64,000 nucleotides of DNA. Source: Streptomyces sp. HUAS ZL42. Lineage in GTDB: Bacteria; Actinomycetota; Actinomycetes; Streptomycetales; Streptomycetaceae. Below are positions 23,959-31,919 of this stretch, in pieces. Numbering within the stretch: position 1 is the stretch's first letter; each line of letters starts with the position of its first letter. The stretch lies in the NCBI RefSeq assembly GCF_040782645.1, contig NZ_CP160403.1, positions 4,747,001-4,811,000 of the forward strand. Direction: 5' to 3'. The notes under the pieces are model-generated. The model made no database searches and was not told the DNA's origin. It saw only the letters and a list, made by a program, of their open reading frames with translations. The position numbers and the translations under genes are program-made.

Positions 23959-25626
23959 TCACGCGCCGAGCCACACGGTCGTGTCCGGCCCCAGCCGGCC
24001 CTCCTCCTCCAGCGGCACGCTGCTCAGCAGGACCTCGCCCGCAGGCAGCGGGACCGGCGCGGACGACAGGTTCGTGACACACCGCCAGCCTTCACCGCGG
24101 GAGAAGTGCAGCACGCCCGCGGGCGCGTCCTCCGCCCACGTCAGCGACTCGCCCACCAGCAGCTTGCGGCGCAGTTTCAGGGCCGCGCGGTAGAGCTCCA
24201 GGGTCGAGCCCTCCCTTCCGTCCTGCGCCTCCACGGCGTACGCCGCGAAGCCCGCCGGCTGCGGCAGCCAGGCACCGCCGGCCCCGAAGCCGTACGACGG
24301 GCCGGTCGTCGTCCACGGCAGCGGCACCCGGCAGCCGTCGCGGCCCTTGCGGACACGGCCCGTCTGCTCCCAGACGGGGTCCTGCAGGACCTCGACGGGC
24401 AGGTCGGCGACCTCGGGCAGGCCGAGTTCCTCGCCCTGGTAGACGTACGACGATCCGGGCAGCGCCAGCATCAGCAGCGTCGCCGCGCGGGCCCGGCGCA
24501 GGCCGGCCGCCTCGTCGACGGGCGGTGCGTGGCCGCCGGACAGCAGCCAGGTGTTCTCGTCCGTGCCCGGCGGGAGCATCAGACGGGAGGCGTGGCGGAC
24601 GACGTCGTGGTTGGAGAGGACCCAGGTGGCGGAGGCGCCGGCCGCGTGTGCCGTCGCCAGGGACTCGGTGACGACCTGGCGCAGTTCGGCCGCGTCCCAG
24701 CCCGTCTGCAGGTACTCGAAGTTGAAGGCCTGCCCCAGTTCGTCCGGGCGGGCGTACAGCGCGCGGCGGGCGCCGCTCGGCACCCAGGCCTCGGCCACCG
24801 CCATGCGGGGCGGGGAGTAGTCGTCGAGGACCGTGCGCCAGTCGCGGTAGATCTCGTGGACCTCGTCGCGGTCGTAGAAGGGGTGTGTGCCGGGCGGGAC
24901 GGCGCCGAGGACGTCCTCGGCGGTCGCCGGGACGTCGCCGAGGTCGCGCAGCGGCTCGCTCAGGTCCTTGGCGAGGGCGTGGGCGACGTCCACGCGGAAG
25001 CCGTCGACGCCGCGGTCGGACCAGAAGCGCAGGGTGGTGCGGAAGTCGGCGCGGACCTCCTCGTCGCCCCAGTCGAGATCGGGCTGCTCCGGGGCGAACA
25101 GATGCAGGTACCACTGCCCGTCCGGGACCCGGCGCCACGCGCTGCCGCCGAAGACCGACTGCCAGTCGGTGGGCGGGAGTTCGCCGTGCTCCCCGCGGCC
25201 GTCACGGAAGACGTACCGGGCGCGGGCACGGGAGCCGGGGCCCGCGCCGAGCGCCTCCCGGAACCAGGGGTGCTGGTGCGAGGTGTGGTTGGGGACCAGG
25301 TCGACGATCACCTTCAGGCCCAGGCGGTGGGCCTCCTCCACCATGGCGTCGAAGTCGTCCAGTGTGCCGAGGCGCGGGTCGACGTCGCGGTGGTCGGCGA
25401 CGTCGTAGCCGCCGTCGGCGAGTTCGGACGGGTAGAACGGGCTGAGCCACAGGGCGTCGACGCCGAGCGCGGCGAGGTGGCCGAGGCGCTGGGTGACGCC
25501 CCGGATGTCACCGAGTCCGTCGCCGTCGGCGTCGGCGAAGCTACGGGGATAGACCTGGTAGACGACGGCCTGCCGCCACCAGTTCGGGTCCCTGGACGAG
25601 AGGTCGGGCGTGGTGCGGACGGTCAC
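23959..25626 (-). CDS. GH13 alpha-glucosidase
   Basis: A 555-aa cytosolic enzyme that splits alpha-glucosidic bonds of maltose/isomaltose-type sugars. VVYQVYPRSFADADGDGLGDIRG and LGLKVIVDLVPNHTSHQHPWF are conserved regions I; DGFRVDVAHAL carries the nucleophile Asp, RMAVAEAWV the acid/base Glu, and ATWVLSNHDVVRHASR the transition-state Asp. The C-terminal beta-domain is complete. Length is normal for oligo-1,6-glucosidase/alpha-glucosidase members. GTG 25626 has GAGGAG upstream. It is not next to a sugar ABC transporter in this window. It converges with the DUF4142 gene, 3 bases from its stop. Confidence 0.92.
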   Translation of the reverse strand: MTVRTTPDLSSRDPNWWRQAVVYQVYPRSFADADGDGLGDIRGVTQRLGHLAALGVDALWLSPFYPSELADGGYDVADHRDVDPRLGTLDDFDAMVEEAHRLGLKVIVDLVPNHTSHQHPWFREALGAGPGSRARARYVFRDGRGEHGELPPTDWQSVFGGSAWRRVPDGQWYLHLFAPEQPDLDWGDEEVRADFRTTLRFWSDRGVDGFRVDVAHALAKDLSEPLRDLGDVPATAEDVLGAVPPGTHPFYDRDEVHEIYRDWRTVLDDYSPPRMAVAEAWVPSGARRALYARPDELGQAFNFEYLQTGWDAAELRQVVTESLATAHAAGASATWVLSNHDVVRHASRLMLPPGTDENTWLLSGGHAPPVDEAAGLRRARAATLLMLALPGSSYVYQGEELGLPEVADLPVEVLQDPVWEQTGRVRKGRDGCRVPLPWTTTGPSYGFGAGGAWLPQPAGFAAYAVEAQDGREGSTLELYRAALKLRRKLLVGESLTWAEDAPAGVLHFSRGEGWRCVTNLSSAPVPLPAGEVLLSSVPLEEEGRLGPDTTVWLGA

Positions 25627-25963
25627 GCGGTCTCCTCTGCGGTGAGTACGAGTTCCCATGGCGCGAGTTCCCATGGCGCGGGCGACAAAGGGGAATCTGT
25701 CCACATCACCGGAAACGTGAACCTCGCAGGAGGACGGAACGACTCGTCCCCTGCGTGAAGAAATTGTGATGACGAAGTAAGTCACTTTGCATCGCCGCAG
25801 GTTGACAGCGTTCCGCCAGGAGATCCACCATGAGGTCACACTGTGGCGCATGTGACCAATGGGCCTGGTGTTCCTTCAACCATGCATCCCCGGTACGGCC
25901 CGGTAGCGCCGCGCTGCCCTCCCGCCGTCACCCGGGTCCTGCACACGCTGAGATGGGATCCGC
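25627..25963. promoter_or_regulatory. Divergent promoter region between the glucosidase and the surface-protein gene
   Basis: 337 bases without a gene. A 16-base unit (GAGTTCCCATGGCGC...) is repeated in tandem at about 25650-25685 just upstream of the glucosidase, and the centre contains an A/T-richer section (near 25755-25810) suited to promoter activity in both directions. I see no certain operator. Confidence 0.45.
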
Positions 25964-26890
25964 ATGTCCATAGCGAGTCGTGTCACCGTGAGCCGCCTGC
26001 TGGGGACGGGCGCCGCTTCGCTCGTCCTGTGCGCCGCCTCCGTCGCCGCCGCCTCCGGCGCCTGGGCCACCGGTACGCCCGGTGGTGACGGCTGGAAGTC
26101 CGGCGGGCACTACAAGCCCGGCACCGGTGCGGGCACGGAGACCGTGACCGACCGCTGCCAGTTCTCGATCGACGGCATCAACTTCTACGACTCCGTCAAG
26201 GTCGACGACCAGAACCTGAAGGTCAGCGGCGACGGCAAGGTCCACATCAAGGTCCGCGCCGCCGCCGACGCCGGCACCTGCACCGCCTCCCTGGCCTCCT
26301 ACCTGGCCCACGGCGCCACCTTCGCCACCTCCGGCGAGCAGGTCTTCGTCGACTTCGACTCCGTCACGGTCAAGCAGGGCCAGACCGACTCGCTCGACAT
26401 CGCGGTGCCCGACGCGGGCTGCTTCGCGCAGATCGACCTCTACCGCGGTGCGGTCAAGTTCGACGGCAAGCTCGACGCGAACGACGGCTTCCAGCACGGT
26501 CAGCTGCCCAAGGGGCCGGACCGGCCGGTCATCAAGGACAAGCTGATCGCCGCGTGGAACGGCGGGACGAAGGACTGCACGACGACGGAGTCGCAGCCGC
26601 CGTCCTCGCCGCCGGCGTCCGAGTCGACGTCGCCGTCGCCGTCCGCGTCCACGCCGGAGGAGACGGAGAGCACGTCCCCGTCGCCGTCGGAGTCGGGCTC
26701 CACGACTCCCACCCCGTCCACGTCCTCGTCCACCACCGCGCCGGCCGCCACGCCGAACGGCGGCGGTGACCTCGCGGAGACGGGGGCGAGCAGCAACACG
26801 CCTCTGGTCGCCGGTGGGGCTGCGGCGCTGCTGGTGGGCGGTGCGGCGATCGTGGTCGCGACGAAGCGGCGCCGCTCCGCTCGGTCGTAG
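25964..26890 (+). CDS. LAxTG sortase-anchored surface protein
   Basis: A 308-aa exported protein. A signal peptide ends near ASGAWAT (about residue 36). A beta-rich domain with Cys residues spans 55-200, followed by a Ser/Pro/Thr/Glu linker (about 205-265) and the sorting signal LAETGASSN, a hydrophobic helix and the basic tail KRRRSARS. LAxTG is the recognition motif of class E sortase in Streptomyces, so it should be attached to peptidoglycan. Ligand unknown. Confidence 0.87.
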   Translation: MSIASRVTVSRLLGTGAASLVLCAASVAAASGAWATGTPGGDGWKSGGHYKPGTGAGTETVTDRCQFSIDGINFYDSVKVDDQNLKVSGDGKVHIKVRAAADAGTCTASLASYLAHGATFATSGEQVFVDFDSVTVKQGQTDSLDIAVPDAGCFAQIDLYRGAVKFDGKLDANDGFQHGQLPKGPDRPVIKDKLIAAWNGGTKDCTTTESQPPSSPPASESTSPSPSASTPEETESTSPSPSESGSTTPTPSTSSSTTAPAATPNGGGDLAETGASSNTPLVAGGAAALLVGGAAIVVATKRRRSARS

Positions 26891-27065
26891 GGGGTAGGGG
26901 CTCCGCCCCTACGACCCCGCCGGGGGGCTCCGCCCCCTGGACCCCCTTGCCCACCACTCCCACCCGTCTCGGTCGGCCGAGAGGTGCGGGTGGTGGGTGG
27001 GCATAGGCCGGGGGTCTGGGGGCGGAGCCCCCACTGACGTCGGCACCGGCGCCGGTGCCGTAGTA
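26891..27065. repeat. Cluster of five hairpins between convergent genes
   Basis: This gap holds: 8-bp stem 26894-26912; GGGGGC-TCC-GCCCCC 26923-26937; a long imperfect stem about 26949-27003; TGGGGGC-GGA-GCCCCCA 27017-27033; and a perfect 20-bp palindrome 27041-27060. The GGGGGC-TCC type is a common Streptomyces repeat. Together they form a strong bidirectional transcription end for the surface-protein gene and the nucleoside hydrolase gene. Confidence 0.85.
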
Positions 27066-28040
27066 CTACGCCCGCTCCACAACCTCCACGTACAGCTTCA
27101 CGTACCGCTCCACGTCAACATCCAACCCCACGTCCACAAGCGCCTGTTCGCGCCCACCGCCGTGGATCTCGGACTCGCCGGCCCGCACGCGGCGGTCGAC
27201 GATCGTCTGGCCGCGGGTGGGGCCGGGGGCGAGGGAGACCTCGACGGGGAGAAGGCGGGTGGTCAGGCCGGCCGGGTCGGCGACCGCGCAGACCGCGCCC
27301 GCGTCGCCGAGGCCCCCGGAGGGATCGTCACCGTCGGGGTCCGGAGCGGACGGGCGGTGGGCCAGCAGTTCGCCCGCCAGGCGGGTGCCGGGTTCGGTGC
27401 TCGCCCGCAGCCGTCGTACGACGTCCCCCGGGACCACGACCCGCTGGAACACGTCCAGGCCGTACATCGTGATCGGCACCCCCGCCGTGAGCAGGATCGC
27501 CGCCGCCTCCGGGTCGTGCCACACGTTGAACTCGGCGACCGGCGTGGCGTTCCCGGTGGCCACCGCCCCGCCCATGAACACGATCCGCTCGATGTTGCGG
27601 ACCACCTCCGGGTGTGTACGCAGCAGCAGGGCGATGTTCGTGAGGGGGGCCGTCGGGATCAGCGTGACCGGACGCGGGGAGGCGAGGATCTCGCGGCGCA
27701 GCAGCGTCACCGCGTCCACGTCGGCCGGGGCGCGGGTCGGCGCGGGCAGCCCGATGTCGCCCATGCCGTCCTCTCCGTGTACATGCCGGGCGGCCCGCGC
27801 CGGCTCGATCAGGGGTCGCTCGGCACCCCGGGCGACCGGGATGTCGGGGGCGCCCGCCTGCTCCAGCACGGTCAGCGTGTTGCGGACGACGCCCGCCACG
27901 TCCGTGTTCCCGGCGACACAGGTGACCGCGCGCAGGTCGAGCCCCGGGTGCCGTACGGCGAACAGCAGCGCCAGCGCGTCGTCGACGCCGGTGTCGCAGT
28001 CCATGATCACCGGAATGGGTCGGCCGTTCCCGTTCGTCAC
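27066..28040 (-). CDS. Nucleoside hydrolase (IU-preferring family)
   Basis: A 324-aa enzyme that cleaves the N-glycosidic bond of ribonucleosides for salvage. IPVIMDCDTGVDDALALLFA is the Asp-rich calcium/ribose site; LIPTAPLTNIALLLR and IVFMGGAVATGNATPVAEFNVWHDPEAA are the other signatures, with the distal Asp ligand in NVWHD. Starts at GTG 28040 after GAGAGGAG. Ends at the hairpin cluster. Confidence 0.92.
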   Translation of the reverse strand: MTNGNGRPIPVIMDCDTGVDDALALLFAVRHPGLDLRAVTCVAGNTDVAGVVRNTLTVLEQAGAPDIPVARGAERPLIEPARAARHVHGEDGMGDIGLPAPTRAPADVDAVTLLRREILASPRPVTLIPTAPLTNIALLLRTHPEVVRNIERIVFMGGAVATGNATPVAEFNVWHDPEAAAILLTAGVPITMYGLDVFQRVVVPGDVVRRLRASTEPGTRLAGELLAHRPSAPDPDGDDPSGGLGDAGAVCAVADPAGLTTRLLPVEVSLAPGPTRGQTIVDRRVRAGESEIHGGGREQALVDVGLDVDVERYVKLYVEVVERA

Positions 28041-28102
28041 GACGAGGCTCCTCTCACCGGCCGTACAGGCCCTACGGCCCCTCTGACAGGGACTCTACGA
28101 CC

Positions 28103-29323
28103 TCACGCGTACTCCCATAGTCCGGTGCCTCGCTCCCCGACCCGGGCGGCGATCCGGTGCAGGAGTTCCGCGGCGGGCACGGGTCCGGGACGGTGTCCGT
28201 CCCGCAGCCGTACGGCCACCAGGTCGTCCTCGGCCTCCCGTTCGCCGATCACCGCCTGGTAGGGGACGAGGCGCGCCGCGCGGATCCGGGCGCCGAGGGC
28301 GCCGTGCTCGGGGCCGTGGAGCTCGGCCCGCAGCCCGCGCCCGTCGGCCCGCCGTACCAGCTCCGCGGCCCGTTCGGCCTGCGCCTCCGACACCGGCAGC
28401 ACGGCCAGCTGAACGGGCGCGAGCCAGGCGGGGAAGGCTCCGCCGTGCTCCTCGAGGAGGTGCGCGACGGCGCGCTCGACGCTGCCGACGATGCTGCGGT
28501 GCACCATGACCGGCCGGTGCCTGGCTCCGTCCGCGCCGATGTAGTGCAGGTCGAAGCGTTCGGGCTGGTGGAAGTCGATCTGCACGGTGGAGAGGGTGGC
28601 CTCGCGGCCGGCCCGGTCGGTGATCTGCACGTCGATCTTGGGGCCGTAGAAGGCGGCCTCGCCCTCCACGGCGTCGTACTCCAGGCCCGAACTGGCGAGG
28701 ACCTCCCTGAGCAGTGCGGTGGCCCGCTGCCACAGTGCGGGGTCGGCGACGTACTTGCCGCCCTCGCCGGGCAGCGACAGTCGGTACCGGGAGGCGCGGA
28801 TGCCGAGGTCGGCGTAGGCGCGGGCGATGAGGGCGAGGGCCGCGCGCGCTTCGTCCACCGCCTGGTCCAGGGTGCAGAAGACATGGGCGTCGTTGAGCTG
28901 GATGGCCCGGACGCGGGTGAGGCCGCCGAGCACCCCCGACAGCTCGGAGCGGTACATGCCGCCCAACTCGGCCATGCGCAGGGGTAGTTCGCGGTAACTG
29001 CGGGAGCGGGAGCGGTAGATGAGGGCGTGGTGGGGGCAGAGGCTGGGGCGCAGCACGACCTGTTCCGCGCCGAGTCGCATCGGGGGGAACATGTCGTCGC
29101 TGTAGTGGTGCCAGTGGCCGGAGATCTCGTACAGCTCGCGTTTGCCGAGGACGGGCGAGTACACGTGGCGGTAGCCCGCCGCGCGCTCCTTCTCCCGGAC
29201 GTACTCCTCCAGGACGTGCCGGACGACCGCGCCGTCCGGCAGCCAATACGGCAGTCCCGCGCCCATCAGCGGGTCGGTGTCGAACAGGCCGAGTTCGCGG
29301 CCGAGACGGCGGTGGTCGTGCAT
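28103..29323 (-). CDS. thrS2: Short second threonyl-tRNA synthetase (no TGS/editing domains)
   Basis: A 406-aa class II synthetase that charges tRNA-Thr. ThrRS is normally about 650 aa; here only the catalytic core and the anticodon-binding domain are present. YRHVYSPVLGKRELYEISGHW and MFPPMRL lie around motif 1, the zinc-site Cys appears in RPSLCPHHALIYRSRSRSYRELPLR, and VHRSIVGSVERAVAHLLEEHGG is motif 3. The zinc-binding His residues seem intact. Without the N2 editing domain it cannot clear Ser-tRNA-Thr. ATG 29323 follows GAGGAG. Its leader carries the attenuator described below. The gene symbol is used by analogy to the second ThrRS of S. coelicolor, from memory. Confidence 0.85.
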   Translation of the reverse strand: MHDHRRLGRELGLFDTDPLMGAGLPYWLPDGAVVRHVLEEYVREKERAAGYRHVYSPVLGKRELYEISGHWHHYSDDMFPPMRLGAEQVVLRPSLCPHHALIYRSRSRSYRELPLRMAELGGMYRSELSGVLGGLTRVRAIQLNDAHVFCTLDQAVDEARAALALIARAYADLGIRASRYRLSLPGEGGKYVADPALWQRATALLREVLASSGLEYDAVEGEAAFYGPKIDVQITDRAGREATLSTVQIDFHQPERFDLHYIGADGARHRPVMVHRSIVGSVERAVAHLLEEHGGAFPAWLAPVQLAVLPVSEAQAERAAELVRRADGRGLRAELHGPEHGALGARIRAARLVPYQAVIGEREAEDDLVAVRLRDGHRPGPVPAAELLHRIAARVGERGTGLWEYA

Positions 29324-29367
29324 GGTGCTCTCCTCTCGTCTCCCTCGGGCGAGCACCCCTGTCATGA

Positions 29368-29399
29368 CGAAGCCCCGGGGCACTCGCCCCGGGGCTTCG
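29368..29399 (-). terminator. Attenuator hairpin in the thrS2 leader
   Basis: Fourteen-base arms 29368-29381 and 29386-29399 pair perfectly around a 4-base loop. It lies 15 bases after the leader-peptide stop (29415) and about 45 bases before the synthetase ATG. There is no U tract, which is common for Streptomyces terminators. A pairing of CCCGG near 29420-29430 with the proximal arm could act as antiterminator. Confidence 0.65.
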
Positions 29400-29414
29400 G
29401 ATCTGGGTCACAGG

Positions 29415-29471
29415 TCAGCGCGCCGGGACACTCTCCGGCGTCGTCGTGCGGGACACGTGGGCGCGCTGCAT
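29415..29471 (-). CDS. Threonine leader peptide
   Basis: The 18-residue frame reads MQRAHVSRTTTPESVPAR. Codons 9-11 are three tandem ACG (Thr). Preceded at 6 bases by a TACGGT -10 box, so it would be translated as a leaderless mRNA, and followed by a strong hairpin and then the threonyl-tRNA synthetase gene. This is the layout of ribosome-mediated amino-acid attenuators: stalling at Thr codons when Thr-tRNA is scarce should favour transcription of the synthetase. Confidence 0.7.
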   Translation of the reverse strand: MQRAHVSRTTTPESVPAR

Positions 29472-29477
29472 GGGGGG

Positions 29478-29483
29478 ACCGTA
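29478..29483 (-). promoter_or_regulatory. -10 box of the thrS2 leader promoter
   Basis: TACGGT, minus strand, ends 7 bases before the ATG of the leader peptide. It fits the housekeeping -10 consensus of Streptomyces (TAgggT-like). A -35 element is not obvious. Confidence 0.5.
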
Positions 29484-29628
29484 GCAAGGGGGTGGACGGG
29501 GTGCGACCGGTTTTGTGCCCGCGGCCGGGCGGACAACCCCGCTCACCCGGACGGGCCACCGCGCTGGTCCCTCGCCGAACCCGATGGTGCCGTGGGAAAA
29601 GCGCACCCCGCCGTCCAGGAGGCCCCCG

Positions 29629-30390
29629 ATGACCCGATCCCGCGCCGCCCTCGTCGCCTCGGTCCTCTCCACGAGTGCCCTGCTGACCGCGACCGCCTGC
29701 TCGGGCCTCACCGCGGACAGACCCCCGAAGACCCCGGCCGGGACGGCTTCCCCGTCCGCCGGCCCCGTCCTCACCGACGCCCAGGTCCACGCCGCCCTCA
29801 TCACCGAAGCCGACCTGGGCGCACCGTGGATCCCCACCCGTGGCATCGCGACCTGGCGGGACGGCCTGCTGAAGGCCGCCGTCGACGCGCGCGGCACCGC
29901 CACCGCCCCCGACTGCCAGCGGCTCCTCGACGGCCTCTACACCGACGAGTTCCTCGGCACCCCGCCCCGCGCGGTCATCACCCTCGACGACGCCGACACC
30001 GACGCCCAGCTCCGCTACCAGGTCACCGAGCAGCGGCCCGCCGACACGGACCGCACGCTCGCGTGGCTGCGCACGCTGCCGACGAAGTGCGCCCGCTTCA
30101 CGGCCACCACCGCCGGCGGAACCGTGCAGGACGTCGCGGTCGCCGACGCGCCGCTCCCGGAGGTCGGCGACGCGAGACAGGGGCTGCGGGTGACCCTGAC
30201 GGGCGAGACGGCCGACGGCGAGTACACCGTCCTCACTCTCGACGTCGCCGCCGTCCGCGTCGGCGAGGACACGATCGGCCTGACCCACGGCAGCCTCGGT
30301 GACGTGTCCTTCGATGCCACCCAGGCGTTCGTGCAACTGGGAGCCCAGCGCCTGACGGACGTCCGCAAGCAGGGCAGGGTCCAGGTCTGA
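29629..30390 (+). CDS. Lipoprotein of unknown function
   Basis: A 253-aa secreted lipoprotein. MTRSRAALVASVLSTSALLTATACSG has a positively charged start, a hydrophobic region and the lipobox T-A-C. The mature part contains ITEADLGAPW, TAPDCQRLLDGLY and repeated acidic beta-strands, typical of Streptomyces PknH-like/sensor-type extracytoplasmic domains, but no named domain is certain. CAGGAGG upstream fixes ATG 29629. Divergent from thrS2. Confidence 0.77.
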   Translation: MTRSRAALVASVLSTSALLTATACSGLTADRPPKTPAGTASPSAGPVLTDAQVHAALITEADLGAPWIPTRGIATWRDGLLKAAVDARGTATAPDCQRLLDGLYTDEFLGTPPRAVITLDDADTDAQLRYQVTEQRPADTDRTLAWLRTLPTKCARFTATTAGGTVQDVAVADAPLPEVGDARQGLRVTLTGETADGEYTVLTLDVAAVRVGEDTIGLTHGSLGDVSFDATQAFVQLGAQRLTDVRKQGRVQV

Positions 30391-30419
30391 GGCGTCCCGC
30401 CTCACCGCCCCCGGGACTG

Positions 30420-31130
30420 TCAGTCGTAGTCCAGCGTCCACCGCAGGGCGACGACGTCGTGCGCCACGTCCAGCACCGTCCGGTCGTGCGCGAACGCGTA
30501 CCCCCGCAGCCGCGCCAGCGCCTCCTCGGCCCCGACGCCCAGCTGAGCCATGATCATGCCCATGGCCTGGTAGATCTCGTCGTGGTCCGAGGCCAGCCAG
30601 TCCAGCGCGGGTTCGTCCGTGGGGTCGCCGTCCTCGTCCCGGTGCGAAAGCCCCGTGAGGGCCACCGTCATCACGCCGGCGACCAGCCGCGCGGTGCGCA
30701 GGTCCCTGGCGTCGAGTTCGCCGGGTGCCTCGCGGTAGAGGTCGAGCGTGCCCACGCACACCGCCCGGTTGCCGAGGGGCAGCGCGTACACGGCCCGTAC
30801 GCCGGCCGCCGCGGCCTGCTGCGCGTACACCGGCCATCGGACGGCGTCCCGGCCGGCCGTCAGGTCGGAGGCGAGGACGGGCGCGCCGGTCTCGGCGGCC
30901 TGCAGACACGGTCCGTCGCCCAGGGTGGCCTGGATCTCCATCAGCCGGGCGGCCTGCTCACTGCTCGCACCCAGCGGTACGGGGACGCCGTCGCCGGACA
31001 GCGACACGCTCGCGCCCGTCACCGGCAGCAGCCTGACGGCGACGGCGCAGAGGCGTTCCGGGATCTCGCCGGGGACGGCTCCCCGCACCTCCTCGGCGAT
31101 CACGTCGGCGACCCGGTCCAGGTCGCACAC
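30420..31130 (-). CDS. GAF-ANTAR regulator from the internal start
   Basis: GTG 31130 lies 8 bases after GGAGG (31139-31143), a perfect Streptomyces start context, and begins the 236-aa GAF-ANTAR protein VCDLDRVADVIAEEVRG. The GAF domain spans to about residue 150 (LMEIQATLGDGPCLQA, VRAVYALPLG, VGTLDLYRE), and the ANTAR domain closes with HDEIYQAMGMIMAQLGVGAEEALARLRGYAF. ANTAR domains bind paired RNA hairpins to prevent termination. This nested product would be expressed alongside, or instead of, the longer fusion. Confidence 0.5.
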   Translation of the reverse strand: MCDLDRVADVIAEEVRGAVPGEIPERLCAVAVRLLPVTGASVSLSGDGVPVPLGASSEQAARLMEIQATLGDGPCLQAAETGAPVLASDLTAGRDAVRWPVYAQQAAAAGVRAVYALPLGNRAVCVGTLDLYREAPGELDARDLRTARLVAGVMTVALTGLSHRDEDGDPTDEPALDWLASDHDEIYQAMGMIMAQLGVGAEEALARLRGYAFAHDRTVLDVAHDVVALRWTLDYD

Positions 31131-31919
31131 GACCACCACCTCCGGGCCAGGCATCAATCCCTGTTCCGGCGCCCGCGTACCCGCCCGACCCCCGCCGAAA
31201 CCGGTCCGCGCACTCCCTTCGCTCGCCGCGTCGAGGACCGGCGGCCAGGCGGCGTCGGAGCCGAGTGCTCCCTCGGGGTGCCAGATGCCGGTGACGGTGA
31301 CCCAGGTGTCCGTGGCCGGGGCGGCCGCGCCGCGGATCTCGACCTTGCCGGTCGTGGCGTCGGCGGCGCAGCAGGTGACGAGCAGGCGGGTGACGTACCA
31401 GGCGCCGTCGTCGCCGTGGGTGACGAAGCCGGTCATGCGGACGGTACGGCCCTTCAGGGACCGTCCGCTGTCGTAGATCGCACGGGAGCCGAACTCGCCG
31501 AGCGTGAGCTCGACGGGGTCTGCGGCCGGCAGTGCCGGGAAGGTGCCGACTCCCTGTGCGGCGCGCTGGGCGGTCTCGCGTTCGGCGCTGTAGGAGCCGA
31601 GGGCGGGCGGCGGGAAGAGGAGCAGCGCGAGGGCGGGGAGAGCGAGAAGCCAGGCGACGCGGGGGCCGGCGGGGCCGTGGGTGTGCCCGTGGCTCTCGTC
31701 TTCGTCCCCGTGGTCGTGGTGTTCCTCGGGCATGTGGGCCGTACGCCGCCGGAGCACCGCCGTCATGAGTCCCAGCAGGACCAGCACGACCCCCGAAACG
31801 ACCAGGTAGGGACGCAACCCCGCCCGCACGTACCGCAGATACAGATCGCTGAACAGCGTGATCCGCAGGACCGCCGCGCCTGTCAGGAGCAGCAGTACCG
31901 CCGGTCCGTGGCGCCTCAC
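30420..31919 (-). CDS. TIGR03943-family protein reading in frame into a GAF-ANTAR regulator
   Basis: One open frame of 499 codons starts at GTG 31919, overlapping the permease stop (GTGA). Residues 1-245 are a TIGR03943 protein: two membrane helices, a His/Asp/Glu-rich cytosolic stretch (EEHHDHGDEDESHGHTHG, likely metal binding), another helix, then the conserved OB-like domain with RMTGFVTH, LLVTCCAADA and VTVTGIWHPEG. The family normally ends soon after WPPVLD. Here no stop follows, and the frame passes through an Arg/Gly linker into a GAF domain and a C-terminal ANTAR domain. Either a true fusion, or two proteins with an internal start (see next entry), or a lost stop codon. Confidence 0.7.
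   Translation of the reverse strand: MRRHGPAVLLLLTGAAVLRITLFSDLYLRYVRAGLRPYLVVSGVVLVLLGLMTAVLRRRTAHMPEEHHDHGDEDESHGHTHGPAGPRVAWLLALPALALLLFPPPALGSYSAERETAQRAAQGVGTFPALPAADPVELTLGEFGSRAIYDSGRSLKGRTVRMTGFVTHGDDGAWYVTRLLVTCCAADATTGKVEIRGAAAPATDTWVTVTGIWHPEGALGSDAAWPPVLDAASEGSARTGFGGGRAGTRAPEQGLMPGPEVVVVCDLDRVADVIAEEVRGAVPGEIPERLCAVAVRLLPVTGASVSLSGDGVPVPLGASSEQAARLMEIQATLGDGPCLQAAETGAPVLASDLTAGRDAVRWPVYAQQAAAAGVRAVYALPLGNRAVCVGTLDLYREAPGELDARDLRTARLVAGVMTVALTGLSHRDEDGDPTDEPALDWLASDHDEIYQAMGMIMAQLGVGAEEALARLRGYAFAHDRTVLDVAHDVVALRWTLDYD

Noticed and set aside
24106..25758. 550-codon plus-strand frame opposite the GH13 gene
   Set aside because: No domain; all GH13 catalytic motifs are on the minus strand.
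29324..29470. T-box riboswitch before thrS2
   Set aside because: No T-box sequence or specifier-loop layout; a peptide leader with Thr codons fits better.
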